From Lewinellaceae bacterium (GTDB lineage Bacteria; Bacteroidota; Bacteroidia; Chitinophagales; Saprospiraceae): 64,000 bases of DNA. The notes under the pieces are model-generated. The model made no database searches. It was not told where the DNA came from and saw nothing but the letters and a program-made list of their open reading frames with translations. The translations under genes were made by a program, and so were the position numbers. Below, piece by piece: positions 27,311-36,830 of this stretch; the first letter of the stretch is position 1; each line of letters begins with the position of its first letter. Location of the stretch: assembly GCA_016710765.1 (NCBI GenBank), contig JADJUJ010000021.1:19782-83781 (forward strand), given 5' to 3'.

Positions 27311-29725
27311 TTACAATTGTACTGGCAACCTGCCCGGATCGGCTTCGCGCATCATGTTGTACACCGCTTCAAACACATCTTCTGCCTGAGGCTTGGAGGC
27401 ATAATCGCCATCCTGACCGTAAGCTGGCCGGTGTGCTTTTGCCGCCAGTGTAATTGGAGCAGAATCGAGGTGCTGATAGGCGCCCTGAAGTTCAAGTACT
27501 TGCTGCATCATGAACGCAGAGGCGCCTCCCGGCACATCTTCGTCCAGGAACAACACACGGTTGGTCTTCTGAATAGAGCGAAGGCACATTTGGGGCAAGT
27601 CAAATGGCATCAGGGTTTGCACATCAATCAAATCAGCGTGAATGCCATGCACCGCCAGCATATCCAGGGCTTCTTCAGCGATGCGCACGGAAGCACCATA
27701 GGTAATGATGGTCAGGTCATTGCCTTCCTTAAGCAACTCAGGAACACCCATGGGAACCGTGAAGGTTCCAATATTGTCGGGCAATCGTTCTTTCAGTCGA
27801 TAGCCATTGAGCACCTCTACCACGATAGCGGGATCATCACTTTGCAGAAGAGTATTGTACATGCCAGCAGCCTGTGTCATATTACGGGGCACACAAATCA
27901 GCATGCCGCGAAGGGAACCCAGCATCATCGACATCGGGGAGCCGGAGTGCCAAACACCCACCAGACGATGCCCGCGGGTGCGGATAATGGCAGGAGCGGC
28001 CTGCAGGTTGTTGGAACGCCAGCGAACGGTTGACAGGTCGTCGGACAAGGCGGTCAAGCCGTACAACAAGTAATCCAGGTATTGAATTTCAGCAATGGGC
28101 CGTAGTCCGCGCATCGACATGCCAATGGCCTGTCCCATGATGGTCCATTCCCGGATACCCACATCGAATACGCGCTCGATGCCATATTTTTCCTGCATGC
28201 CACGCAAGCCCTGGTTGACATCGCCGATGTGGCCAACGTCTTCACCGAAAGCAAAAAGTTTCGGATATTTCTCAAAATTGGCATCAAAACAGGCATTCAA
28301 AACATCGAAAGCATCCTTGATGGGCGAATCTTTACTGAATTGGGGGGGAACCACCTGCACCTTCAACGCTGAGTTAGGTGTTTCGCTGTACAGGTATTTG
28401 CTGTACCAGTCTTCATTTTGCTGACTGGCCTGATCAATTATGTCTTTAAGTTCCGACTGGATACCAGCATCACGGCCTGACAGAAGGAAGTAGGCCTTTC
28501 TGGCATATTTCAGGACCTCAAAACGCAGCGGATCGCGCCGGCTTTGGATTTCTGAAGCGAGGTTGCGCAAGTGCTCATCGTTGGGCAACTGCCCAACTGC
28601 TTGCTCCACCAGCGCGAGCAAACGGGCCAATTGATGGTCTACATCGTTGTGGTATTGCTCGTAAACGCGCTTGGCGGCTGCCTGAACTTCTTTTTTTGCC
28701 TCTTTCTGAATACTCGCGATTTGCTCCTCGGTGGCGATTCCAGTGTCTACCATCCAGATTGCCATCCGTTTGTTGCAGTCGTATTCCTCTTCAAAAGCCA
28801 GGCGTTCCGGTGATTTATAGCGACGGTGATCGCCAGAAGTGGAGTGGCCCAGCTGTTGTGTGACCTCCTGTATATGGAACAAGACGGGCTGGTGTGTTTC
28901 CCGCATCTCTCCGATGTTCTCTGTAAACAGTTTTACCAGGCCAGGGTAATCCCAGCCCTTTCCGGTGCGGATGTTTACCCCGCCTTTTCCGTCGAAGCCT
29001 CGCAAAACTTCAGAAATACTTTCCTTGGAGGTTTGGTATTTCTGGGGAACGGAAATACCGTAGCCATCGTCCCAAACGGAAATAGCCAATGGTACCTGAA
29101 GGACGCCAGCAGCATTGACCGTCTCCCAGAAAACGCCTTCCGAGGTAGAGGCATCGCCAATGGTACAGAAGGTAACCTCGTTGCCTTTGTTCGACATTTC
29201 GCCATTGATGGCTGGTAATTCCCGGTATTTTTTGGAGGCAAAAGCCAAACCCAGGGCCCGGGCCATTTGGCCACCTGTAGAAGAAATATCGGTAGAAATA
29301 TTGAACTGGTTCTTTTGGTCCACCCAGGTACCATCCGGATGAATGAGCGGCGTTGCAAAATGGCAATTCATCTGCCGCCCGCCCGACATCGTATCACTGG
29401 CCGGATCGCCATACAATTGTGCAAAAAACTCCTCCAGGCTCATTAATCCCAGGGCCATCATGAGGGTTTGGTCGCGGTAATATCCCGACCTGAAGTCGCC
29501 TTTTTTCCAGGCCTTGGCCATGGCCACCTGGGCTACTTCTTTACCATCGCCGATGATACCAAAATTGGCGCGGCCCATCAATACTTCTTTGCGCGCCAAA
29601 ATACTGGCCTCCCGGCTAAGGCAACAAATCCGGTAATCCTGGAGCACTTCTTCGGGGTTAAATCCCTCGCTTTGGTGCTTATTGTTTTTCTTTTTGGAAG
29701 GGGAAGCAGATGTTGTTTCAATCAT
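27311..29725 (-). CDS. 2-oxoacid dehydrogenase E1, fused alpha and beta subunits
   Basis: An 804-residue thiamine diphosphate enzyme in which the E1 alpha (about residues 20-380) and beta (about 430-800) subunits are one chain, as is common in Bacteroidota. The ThDP/Mg motif appears as GDASTSEGVFWETVN in the alpha half, and the beta half holds FGEDVGHIGDVNQG and the transketolase C-terminal domain. Substrates are probably branched-chain 2-oxoacids or pyruvate; the E2 partner may be the protein at 43053-44621. The ATG at 29723-29725 was chosen over an in-frame one 10 codons upstream. A good -7 box is at 29831-29838. Confidence 0.92.
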   Translation of the reverse strand: MIETTSASPSKKKNNKHQSEGFNPEEVLQDYRICCLSREASILARKEVLMGRANFGIIGDGKEVAQVAMAKAWKKGDFRSGYYRDQTLMMALGLMSLEEFFAQLYGDPASDTMSGGRQMNCHFATPLIHPDGTWVDQKNQFNISTDISSTGGQMARALGLAFASKKYRELPAINGEMSNKGNEVTFCTIGDASTSEGVFWETVNAAGVLQVPLAISVWDDGYGISVPQKYQTSKESISEVLRGFDGKGGVNIRTGKGWDYPGLVKLFTENIGEMRETHQPVLFHIQEVTQQLGHSTSGDHRRYKSPERLAFEEEYDCNKRMAIWMVDTGIATEEQIASIQKEAKKEVQAAAKRVYEQYHNDVDHQLARLLALVEQAVGQLPNDEHLRNLASEIQSRRDPLRFEVLKYARKAYFLLSGRDAGIQSELKDIIDQASQQNEDWYSKYLYSETPNSALKVQVVPPQFSKDSPIKDAFDVLNACFDANFEKYPKLFAFGEDVGHIGDVNQGLRGMQEKYGIERVFDVGIREWTIMGQAIGMSMRGLRPIAEIQYLDYLLYGLTALSDDLSTVRWRSNNLQAAPAIIRTRGHRLVGVWHSGSPMSMMLGSLRGMLICVPRNMTQAAGMYNTLLQSDDPAIVVEVLNGYRLKERLPDNIGTFTVPMGVPELLKEGNDLTIITYGASVRIAEEALDMLAVHGIHADLIDVQTLMPFDLPQMCLRSIQKTNRVLFLDEDVPGGASAFMMQQVLELQGAYQHLDSAPITLAAKAHRPAYGQDGDYASKPQAEDVFEAVYNMMREADPGRLPVQL

Positions 29726-29830
29726 ATTTGGTGGGCGAAATAAAAAATTCAACAAAAAAATCTAAAATGAGAGCAGATGGTCAATCTGCAAACTTTTCTT
29801 TGGTTTATAGCGTACTTGCCTGGGTCCGCA

Positions 29831-29865
29831 CAAAAGTAAGCAAATTTTCTGGGGTATGGTTCAAA
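29831..29865 (-). promoter_or_regulatory. Promoter of the fused E1 gene
   Basis: On the minus strand the -7 box TACTTTTG (29831-29838) is preceded by TTTG (29862-29865) with a 23-bp spacer, close to the Bacteroidota arrangement. It lies in the 403-bp gap 29726-30128 together with the promoter of the DksA-like gene; I see no gene in that gap. Confidence 0.55.
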
Positions 29866-30049
29866 ATTTTCTTCCGATTCTTTGAATTTCCGTGCTGCTA
29901 AAGTGAAACAAATAAGTAAAACATACATAAAAAAAACTTGTCTCCTGGCAATGGCGTAAGGCCCTGACAATCAGGCCCAAACAGTGTATTAACCAATAAG
30001 ACTTACACCTTTTGTACCGTTTTGCATATTAAATTTCACGAAACACCGT

Positions 30050-30078
30050 TTTGGCAAAGTTTTTTTCCAGTAATTTTG
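30050..30078 (+). promoter_or_regulatory. Promoter of the DksA-like gene
   Basis: TTTG (30050-30053) and TAATTTTG (30071-30078) match the -33 and -7 elements of Bacteroidota promoters with a 17-bp spacer, slightly short. The start codon is 51 bp downstream. Confidence 0.55.
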
Positions 30079-30128
30079 CGCCCGATTTACCCCGAAACAT
30101 TTTAATACTCACCACACATACCTATACT

Positions 30129-30713
30129 ATGTCTAACGAGCCTAAAACAAGGTACAACGACGAAGATCTTCAGGAATTCAAAGTACTGATCGAAGAGCGC
30201 CTTGCCAAAGCAACGGAAGAACTCAATTTCACCGAGCACCAAATTGCGGAGCTCAACGAAAACGGTTTTAACCAGCAAGGGGGCGACTGGAACGATGATG
30301 CCAGCATCCACTCCGACCTCGAGTTTCTTCAGCGCATGGCCAGCCGCCAGCAGCGCCACGTTCAGGATTTACGCAATGCCCTGCTCCGCATACAGCATAA
30401 AACTTATGGCGTTTGCATCATTACAGGTCAGTTGATCGATAAAAACCGCTTGCGGCTTGTTCCCCATGCGACCAAAAGCATCGATGGCAAGAACATTGCC
30501 AATGCCAACAAACCAGCCTCCATGGAGAGCAGCGGAGACGCTTTCCCTGAACTCGAAGACGCCGACAGGCCTGCGGGAAAACCCGTTTCAGAAAAAGTTA
30601 GAATCGGTAAGGGGCCCCGCACCCCAAAAGTAGCCGAAGATTGGGAGCCAGAAGCCGAAGCCCCTGACGAAGCCGGTTATGAAACACAGAAATTTGACGA
30701 CGAAGACGAATAG
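30129..30713 (+). CDS. TraR/DksA-like protein without a complete zinc finger
   Basis: A 194-residue protein. Residues 10-90 form the coiled-coil expected of DksA/TraR proteins, which enter the RNA polymerase secondary channel; residues 90-120 match the zinc-finger region (RIQHKTYGVCIITGQLI then RLVPHATKSI). Only Cys96 remains of the four metal ligands. A disordered, acidic C-terminal tail (about 125-194) follows. This variant is common in Bacteroidota. Role in stringent-type transcription control is inferred from family. The ATG at 30129 was chosen because it follows a leader with a promoter and fits the family start. Confidence 0.85.
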   Translation: MSNEPKTRYNDEDLQEFKVLIEERLAKATEELNFTEHQIAELNENGFNQQGGDWNDDASIHSDLEFLQRMASRQQRHVQDLRNALLRIQHKTYGVCIITGQLIDKNRLRLVPHATKSIDGKNIANANKPASMESSGDAFPELEDADRPAGKPVSEKVRIGKGPRTPKVAEDWEPEAEAPDEAGYETQKFDDEDE

Positions 30714-30739
30714 GCTTTGCGCATAGCCGCTAAAATATA

Positions 30740-30776
30740 AAAATCCCCGTACGTTTTGCGTACGGGGATTTTTTTT
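30740..30776 (+). terminator. Strong rho-independent terminator
   Basis: AATCCCCGTACG pairs with CGTACGGGGATT around TTTTG, followed by eight T, 27 bp after the stop of the DksA-like gene. Confidence 0.95.
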
Positions 30777-30779
30777 AGT

Positions 30780-30872
30780 TGAGGAGATGGAGGAGAGTTG
30801 AGGAGGAGGAGGAGAGTTGAGGAGGAGGAGAAGTCCACTCCCGACCATCTCCTCCTCCTCCTCCATCTCCTC
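30780..30872. repeat. GGA tract with inverted TCC tract (purine/pyrimidine hairpin)
   Basis: A GGA-rich arm (30781-30831) faces a TCC-rich arm (30847-30872), so GAGGAGATGGAGGA can pair with its exact inverse across the tract. It fills the space between the terminator of the DksA-like gene and the stop codon of the convergent DUF4252 gene at 30871. Units resemble those at 10899-10995. Confidence 0.85.
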
Positions 30873-31398
30873 AGATCCGCTTAACCGGAACATCAATTAT
30901 TTCCGGTATAATGTTTTTGGGCGTGCCCTTGCTTTTTTTGGACGCCTCTTGCAGAACGGTATTAATATCATCCAGGTGCAGACGGCCTTTTACGGTAACC
31001 AGTGCGAAGGTTTCCGGAGACTGGACAAATACCACCAGTTTACGCAATACTACACCGCGATCGCGGGCAAGTATACGAACATGGGTTTTACCATCTCTGA
31101 CCACCATCAAATCCTCCAGATGACGGCGTGCTGCGCGTTTTTCAAATTTCCGGCGATCCCGATCGGTTATAGGGCTTTGGCCTTCAAAGGCCAGCACACG
31201 CACCTTGTTGACATGCCGCATTATTTTTCTGTGTGCTTTTTCGGGAACAAACCAGGAACCGGCTTCAATTAACCAACCGGGCGCGGTAACGGGGATGGCG
31301 CCATCGTAGTCTTTGTATTTCCAGTACAGGTGATAATCTTGAGCCTGCAAACATTGAGTGCCCATTAACAGGAGCAGGCTGAACAGGAATATTTTCAT
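30871..31398 (-). CDS. DUF4252 family exported protein 2
   Basis: A 175-residue protein with a signal peptide (about 1-20, ending LQAQ) and a DUF4252-like domain. It shares with the neighbouring gene the VRDGKxxVRI strand followed by an Asp-Arg/Lys-Gly turn and the LVxFVQSPETFALVTVKGRL segment. Basic residues are unusually frequent. It is the last gene of a minus-strand cluster: sigma factor, membrane anti-sigma-like protein, two DUF4252 proteins. Function is unknown; DUF4252 genes often accompany ECF sigma factors in Bacteroidota. Confidence 0.8.
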   Translation of the reverse strand: MKIFLFSLLLLMGTQCLQAQDYHLYWKYKDYDGAIPVTAPGWLIEAGSWFVPEKAHRKIMRHVNKVRVLAFEGQSPITDRDRRKFEKRAARRHLEDLMVVRDGKTHVRILARDRGVVLRKLVVFVQSPETFALVTVKGRLHLDDINTVLQEASKKSKGTPKNIIPEIIDVPVKRI

Positions 31399-31510
31399 AG
31401 CGATTAGATTTTTAGTTTTTTAATAAGCATCCAGGGTTTCAGGAGCGACCTTTTCCGGCCATTGCTAACCTGAAACCCCGGAGCCTTGCAGCAGCGCCTC
31501 AATTTTCGCT

Positions 31511-32044
31511 TTAATCTTTCGATTTGTCTTTTGATTTCACCTTTTCAAGTTGTTCAATCCCCTCGACATTCAGGGTTTTGGACAATTCAGAAACCCTATC
31601 CAAGTCGATGATACCACTGAGGCTCAGCAGAACAAACTGATCCGGCGCTCCCACCAGCAAAAGGAGTTCTTCCACGATATTGCCTTTATCTCTGATCCAG
31701 ATGCGTACATTTTCCTTGCCATCCCTTACGGTCAGCAACTCGGAATATTCACTTAACGGCACTCTTGAAAGCGCTTCCTTGTACAATTCAACGCCGTCGG
31801 TGATGCTGTCGGCGGTCAGTACCCGAAGCCCCTTAAGGTTTGCAACCATAGGCCGTACCTTGTCCCAATCTTCATCGTCGGCATCAATCTTGGCGACCAT
31901 TTGGAACAGTTTAGGGCTTACAAAAACTACGGTAAAACGCTCGTCTTCGTAATATTTGTTAAAAAAACGCTCGATGGCGTCATTTTGGGCAAAGCCCATC
32001 TGGGCTGCCAGAATAAACGGCAGCAGGAACATGAATTTTTTCAT
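31511..32044 (-). CDS. DUF4252 family exported protein 1
   Basis: A 177-residue exported protein: signal peptide about residues 1-19 (ending MGFAQ), then the DUF4252 domain with FFNKYYEDERFTVVFVSPKLF near its start and the LLTVRDGKENVRIWIRDKG strand pair. A lysine-rich tail closes it. It lies third in the sigma-factor cluster, 49 bp after the anti-sigma-like gene and 112 bp before the second DUF4252 gene. Sequence similarity of the two suggests an old duplication. Confidence 0.85.
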   Translation of the reverse strand: MKKFMFLLPFILAAQMGFAQNDAIERFFNKYYEDERFTVVFVSPKLFQMVAKIDADDEDWDKVRPMVANLKGLRVLTADSITDGVELYKEALSRVPLSEYSELLTVRDGKENVRIWIRDKGNIVEELLLLVGAPDQFVLLSLSGIIDLDRVSELSKTLNVEGIEQLEKVKSKDKSKD

Positions 32045-32093
32045 AGCTAAATGAATTTGTTGTTGACGAAATATTGGTTGCTGACAACCTATG

Positions 32094-32714
32094 TTAGCCG
32101 CCTTTGGCAGGCAATGGCTTTATGATTTCCATGTGTTCAACTTCCTTTAACCCTCTTTCGGCTTCTTTTCTGCCTTTGCTCAACTTGGAAGAGATCAGAG
32201 CGAAGGCGGCCATGATTTCTTGTTTGGCCGTTTCTGCTTCTTCAGTATCAACGGTTGCTTCGCTTACCGGCTGGGGTCTTTTGCGGAATATGCGCTTGGT
32301 TCGATGCGGAACACTAGCAACCGCAATTTCGGGCTGTCCTTTAACTTCCGGAGCAGGCATTTCTACTTTAATTTTTTCCGGCGCAACAGTTGGCGCTTGC
32401 TGCGCCATTCTGGGAAGTTCCGGGGAATTATCCTGTTGTTGTGTCCACCACCATCCCGCTGCGCTGAGCAACACCAGAAAGGCTGCCGCGATAGCCCATT
32501 GATAGCGGCGGTTCTGGATTGGGCGAATTATAGGCCGGTCGTAAACAATACCTTGTTCCTGCCGGATGGCCACAAAAATTGGCGCTACCGATTTGAACTG
32601 CAGATCGTAGTCCGGGCGCTGAAAATAATCTTTCAAGGTGCGCTCTTCTTCAAGGGTTGACGCACCCTCCCAGTAACGGTCCAGCATTTGGCTGATTTGA
32701 TTTGAAGTAGGCAT
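32094..32714 (-). CDS. Membrane protein, probable anti-sigma factor
   Basis: About 206 residues. An N-terminal helical region (about 1-65) with ILDRYWEGxSTLEEE-type spacing (QMLDRYWEGASTLEEERTL) resembles the cytoplasmic domain of Bacteroidota anti-sigma proteins; a transmembrane helix follows (about 76-93) and then a Pro/Lys-rich extracytoplasmic part. It lies 43 bp downstream of the ECF sigma gene, so sequestering that sigma is the likely role. The ATG at 32712-32714 is preferred to a TTG five codons upstream. Confidence 0.75.
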   Translation of the reverse strand: MPTSNQISQMLDRYWEGASTLEEERTLKDYFQRPDYDLQFKSVAPIFVAIRQEQGIVYDRPIIRPIQNRRYQWAIAAAFLVLLSAAGWWWTQQQDNSPELPRMAQQAPTVAPEKIKVEMPAPEVKGQPEIAVASVPHRTKRIFRKRPQPVSEATVDTEEAETAKQEIMAAFALISSKLSKGRKEAERGLKEVEHMEIIKPLPAKGG

Positions 32715-32757
32715 AAGGTTGAATTTCAAAAGATCAGATTCAATAATTCAGGTTGCA

Positions 32758-33261
32758 TTAAATGACCACCGCAATTTGGCTCCTGATGGCTTTTCTGGCG
32801 CGGTGCAGGTTAATTTTCACCTGGTCCAGACTTAGCTCCAGGGATTGTGCAATTTCATCATAACTCAGTTCCTCTATATCCCGCAGGTGCATTACCATGC
32901 GTTGCTTATCGGGCAGGGCCTGCATCAAAGTCCGAATATGCGAAGCAAGATCCTGGAGTTCGGCGTTTTTGTCGGGCAACAGCGCTGTATTGGAGCGCAT
33001 CTCAAGTACTTCCACGCCAGTAGTTCGGCGGTTCGAGTTTGACCGGCTTTTATCCAGGGAGCGGTTGCGCGTCATGGTCATACACCAGGCTTCCCAATTC
33101 TGAACTGCCTCCGACTGGCCTTCTGAACTTTTCCACACCCGCTCCAGCACCTCCTGCACTACATCCTCTGCGTCGTGCACATTACCAGTGATGCGCAAGG
33201 CAAACCGGTAAAGTTTGTCACGGATCGGAAAGATTTGTTGGTGAAAGAGATTCCAGTTCAT
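32758..33261 (-). CDS. ECF-type RNA polymerase sigma factor
   Basis: A 167-residue sigma-70 family factor with only regions 2 and 4. Region 2 carries DAEDVVQEVLERVWK (about residues 30-44, core binding and -10 recognition), and region 4 the helix-turn-helix YDEIAQSLELSLDQVKINLHRARKAIR. It is first in the cluster with an anti-sigma-like gene and two DUF4252 genes, which probably form its regulon or signalling module. Its own promoter lacks a TAnnTTTG box, which would fit autoregulation. Confidence 0.92.
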   Translation of the reverse strand: MNWNLFHQQIFPIRDKLYRFALRITGNVHDAEDVVQEVLERVWKSSEGQSEAVQNWEAWCMTMTRNRSLDKSRSNSNRRTTGVEVLEMRSNTALLPDKNAELQDLASHIRTLMQALPDKQRMVMHLRDIEELSYDEIAQSLELSLDQVKINLHRARKAIRSQIAVVI

Positions 33262-33519
33262 TTCGCTTCGCTTCGCCCTTTAGTGCCTTTGTATGATGAG
33301 AAGACGATGGCCCGAAAATATTGTTACAACCGGACCTGATTTTTTTTTGTTAGAATTATAAAAGTAGACGATTTAGTACAAAAGCATGGGTTTTATGCGC
33401 TTTTTTTTACCTTTGATACGTTCTAGTGTCTTTGGTCTGTTGGCACTGGTTTTTAATTGCCATTCCACATCCAAAGTCTGAAGATCAGCCATAACCCAAT
33501 TTGAAGAAACGCTTTGACC

Positions 33520-34512
33520 ATGAAAAAACAACAACCTTATCTGCTGTTCGCATTTGTCCTTGCGACATTAGCCTCCTGCCAGCAGAACAACACAACACAA
33601 AGCAGCAATACCCTCAGCATCGGTACCCTTCAGATGCAGGCCGCGAACGACCCTGCCTGGCAATTTGAGAACCTGCAGTTGTACCCTGTGCTTAACACGA
33701 ATCCTGGAGACGGGGCGCTCTCGGGTTTAAAATTACTGTCGGAAGCCATGCAAATCCCCGGATTCAGAATACTGGAACACAAGCAATTTGGCAGGACCTC
33801 AGAAGGCATGGTCAACTCACTAACGGTGGTCAACAAGAGCCAGGACACGGTGCTTTTGTTGTCGGGCGACGTGGTGACCGGTGGCAACCAGGATCGGGTC
33901 ATCGCCCAAAATGAAATTGTAATGCCCGGAACCATCCGCAACATTCCCGTTTTTTGCGTTGAACAGCATCGTTGGCAGTATTACGACAGCACAGCAACAG
34001 ATCCAGAGCGGCAGGTGGCTGCATTTCGGGGCTATTATAATATGGCCAGCCCCACCGTTCGAAATGCCGTTTATGCAGGCAATCAACACGGTGTTTGGTC
34101 GGCAGTGGGAAAAATTACCAGTGCAAGCAAAGCGGAAACACCCACAGCCACCTATGCCGCGCTCGAACAGGAAGGTGAGGTCAAAAAACGTCGGGATGCC
34201 TACCTCCAGTTTTTTGAAAACAAATCGGAGGCTTACCCCAGGATGAGCGGTGTCGTAGCGGTGTGCAATGGCAAAGTAATTGGGGTCGATATTTTTTCCA
34301 GTCCCGATATTTTCCATCGGCAATTCAAGTCCTTGCTACACGGTTATGCGGCCGATGCCAGCACCACAGCCGGCAGCGAGAATGCCGATCCCAAGGACGC
34401 TGCTGATGCTTTTCGGCAAGTTGCCAACCGGGCAAGAAGCAATCAGGAAAGCGACGAAAACATCGGAAAATTCAACTGGAATGGTAAATGGGTGCACCTT
34501 TATTGGAAATAG
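33520..34512 (+). CDS. DUF6569 (ARPP-1 domain) lipoprotein
   Basis: A protein of 330 residues with a lipoprotein signal (hydrophobic core about 7-18, lipobox LASC) and an ARPP-1/DUF6569 domain covering nearly all the rest. Diagnostic points are LLSGDVVTGGNQDRVIAQNEIV and VFCVEQHRW near the centre. The domain was named from association with ADP-ribosylglycohydrolase and phosphatase domains; its activity is unknown. It is transcribed divergently from the sigma-factor cluster, with 258 bp between, in which I see no gene. Confidence 0.85.
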   Translation: MKKQQPYLLFAFVLATLASCQQNNTTQSSNTLSIGTLQMQAANDPAWQFENLQLYPVLNTNPGDGALSGLKLLSEAMQIPGFRILEHKQFGRTSEGMVNSLTVVNKSQDTVLLLSGDVVTGGNQDRVIAQNEIVMPGTIRNIPVFCVEQHRWQYYDSTATDPERQVAAFRGYYNMASPTVRNAVYAGNQHGVWSAVGKITSASKAETPTATYAALEQEGEVKKRRDAYLQFFENKSEAYPRMSGVVAVCNGKVIGVDIFSSPDIFHRQFKSLLHGYAADASTTAGSENADPKDAADAFRQVANRARSNQESDENIGKFNWNGKWVHLYWK

Positions 34513-34629
34513 CGCAGCTTATTGCACTGTGCATACCGTACAAAACATCTATTTTGCGCCCTTAATTTGTCCGCGCGACAGCCGGACTGGATTTTGTTAC
34601 ACTACATTTTTTGATCATTACTATTGGAA

Positions 34630-35372
34630 ATGGGAGATAATATTCAACTCGACGATTGGTTCCTTGAACAACAAGAATGGCTGGAGGCCATGGAAGAGGT
34701 CATGGAAGCCCATGGCAAGGAACGCACCGAAGCGCTTTTTCAACAACTTCGTTACATGCTGGCACGCCGCGGGGTGGCCAACAGCGGTCCGGCCCTGAAC
34801 ACAGCCTACCAGAACACCATACCTGTTGAAGAGCAGCCGAGCTATCCAGGCGATCTGGAACTCGAACAGCGTATTGAAAACGTGATCCGCTGGAATGCAC
34901 AGGCACTGGTGTTGCAGGCCCAGGATAAAAACCTGGCTTTGGGCGGTCACATTGCCACCTATGCAGCGGCAGCCACGATGTTTGAAGTTTTGTTCCACCA
35001 TTTCCTTCGCAAAAGAAGTGAAGCATATGGCGGTGATTTGCTCATGATCCAGGGGCATGCCTCGCCAGGCATTTATGCCCGCGCAACCTGGGAAGGTCGT
35101 ATTCCACGCCAGGCCATTGCTGATTTCCGGCAGGAACTCCTGGGCGGGGTGAGCTCCTACCCTCACCCGCGTCGTATGCCGCATTTCTGGCAGGCGCCAA
35201 CAGTATCCATGGGTCTGGGGCCAATGACGGCCATTTACCAGGCCCGCTTCATGAAATACCTCGAATTGCGCGGCCTGAAACCGCAGAATGGAGGCAAGGT
35301 GTGGCATTTATCGGCGATGGCGAAATTGATGAACCCTGAAATTTACGGTACGATTGGTCTTGCCAGTCGGGA
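34630..35372 (+). CDS. aceE: Pyruvate dehydrogenase E1 (homodimeric), N-terminal part (frameshifted)
   Basis: First quarter of AceE, which decarboxylates pyruvate with thiamine diphosphate. It reads normally from NIQLDDWFLEQQEW through HIATYAAAATMFEVLFHHF and IQGHASPGIYARA to GTIGLASRE. Between 35303 and 35336 the frame wanders: a missing G in GG (35303-35304) is compensated by an extra C in CCC (35334-35336), spoiling the AFIGDGEIDEPE motif that binds the ThDP magnesium. A missing A in AAA (35372-35374) then breaks the frame. All three sit in homopolymers, which points to consensus error. Confidence 0.88.
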
Positions 35373-36830
35373 AACCTCGACAACCTGATCTTTATTGTCA
35401 ATTGTAACCTGCAGCGACTTGACGGCCCTGTGCGCGGCAATGGAAAAATTATCCAGGAGGTAGAACGCCATTTCCTGGGCGCTGGCTGGGAGGTCATCAA
35501 ACTGCTTTGGAGCAGTGATTGGGATGCCCTGTTGGCAAAGGACGAAGAAAGCCTGCTCCTCAAACGCCTGGAGAGCCTCGTCGATGGTGATTTTCAGGAA
35601 ATGATCAACCTGGACGGACCGGCGGTGCGCCAAAAGCTCGTGGGCGACGATCCCCGCATTGCAGCACTCCTGGCCGATATCCCCGACGACAAAATTGGTA
35701 AATTACGCCGCGGCGGCCACGACCCCGAAAAGGTTTATGCCGCTTACGACCGCGCAGTAAATACGAAAAAACCTGTGGCGCTGATTGTCCAAACCGTAAA
35801 AGGTTATGGCATGGGCAAAGCAGCCGAAGGCAAAAACAAAGCCCACCAAACCAAAGACATCAGCCCGGAAAGCCGCGTTGAAACCAAAAACCGCTACCAG
35901 ATACCCATCACCGATGAGCAGGCCAAAGCCGCTCCGTTCTGGTTCCCGGAAGAAAAAGACCCTGCCACACAATACCTGCATGCACGCCGGAAAGCATTGG
36001 GCGGATACCTGCCGGAGCGTTCCGATAAGTACACTCCGATTCAACTTCCCGACGTAACGCTTTTTGAGAAGCAACTCGAGGGCAGTGCGGCTGCCGCCGG
36101 AAAATCCTTTTCCACGACGGCTGCCATGGTCGACATCATGACCCAGCTGATCCGAAACCCGGAAATCGGCAAGTACATCGTACCGATCGTGCCCGATGAA
36201 GCGCAAACTTTCGGTATGGAACCGCTTTTTAACTCGGCTCAAATCTGGAACCAGAAGGGCCAGCTGTACACCCCGCTGGAAATTGGCATCTCGGTTATCA
36301 AATACAAAGAATCGAAAACCGGCCAGGTACTGCAGGAGGGCATCAACGAAGACGGCGCTACGGCATCCTTCACAGCAGCCGGCACCGCTTATGCCCTGCA
36401 CGGCATCCCCACGATTCCTTTTTACATTTACTATTCCATGTTTGGCTTCCAGCGCGTAGGCGACATGGTCTGGGCTGCTGCCGACATGATGTGTAAGGGC
36501 TTCCTGCTTGGGGGAACCGCTGGCAGAACGACACTCAATGGCGAAGGTTTACAGCACCAAGACGGCCACTCTCTCATCCTGGCACAAACGGTGCCCAGCG
36601 TAGTGAGTTACGACCCTGCCTTTGCCTACGAACTCGCTGTAATTGTACACGATGGCATCCGCCGGATGTACGTGAACAATGAAAACAAAATATTCTACAT
36701 CACCCTGTACAATGAAAACCTGTTGATGCCGCCTATGCCCAAAGGCGTAGAGGAGGGCATCAAAAAAGGACTTTACCGGTTCAAAAAATCGGAACAAAAA
36801 TCTGCCAAGCCAGGCGTTAAAGCACACCTT
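35373..36830 (+). CDS. aceE: Pyruvate dehydrogenase E1, central part
   Basis: Central half of AceE, from NLDNLIFIVNCNLQRLDGPVRGNGKI through the segment KTVKGYGMG to the transketolase-like domain with IVPDEAQTFGMEPLF and GLQHQDGHS, all strongly conserved in homodimeric pyruvate dehydrogenases. No start codon belongs here; the frame joins the previous part after one base is added at 35372-35374, and is cut by an extra T in TTTTT at 36829-36833. The neighbouring E1 (27311-29725) is of a different type. Confidence 0.88.
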
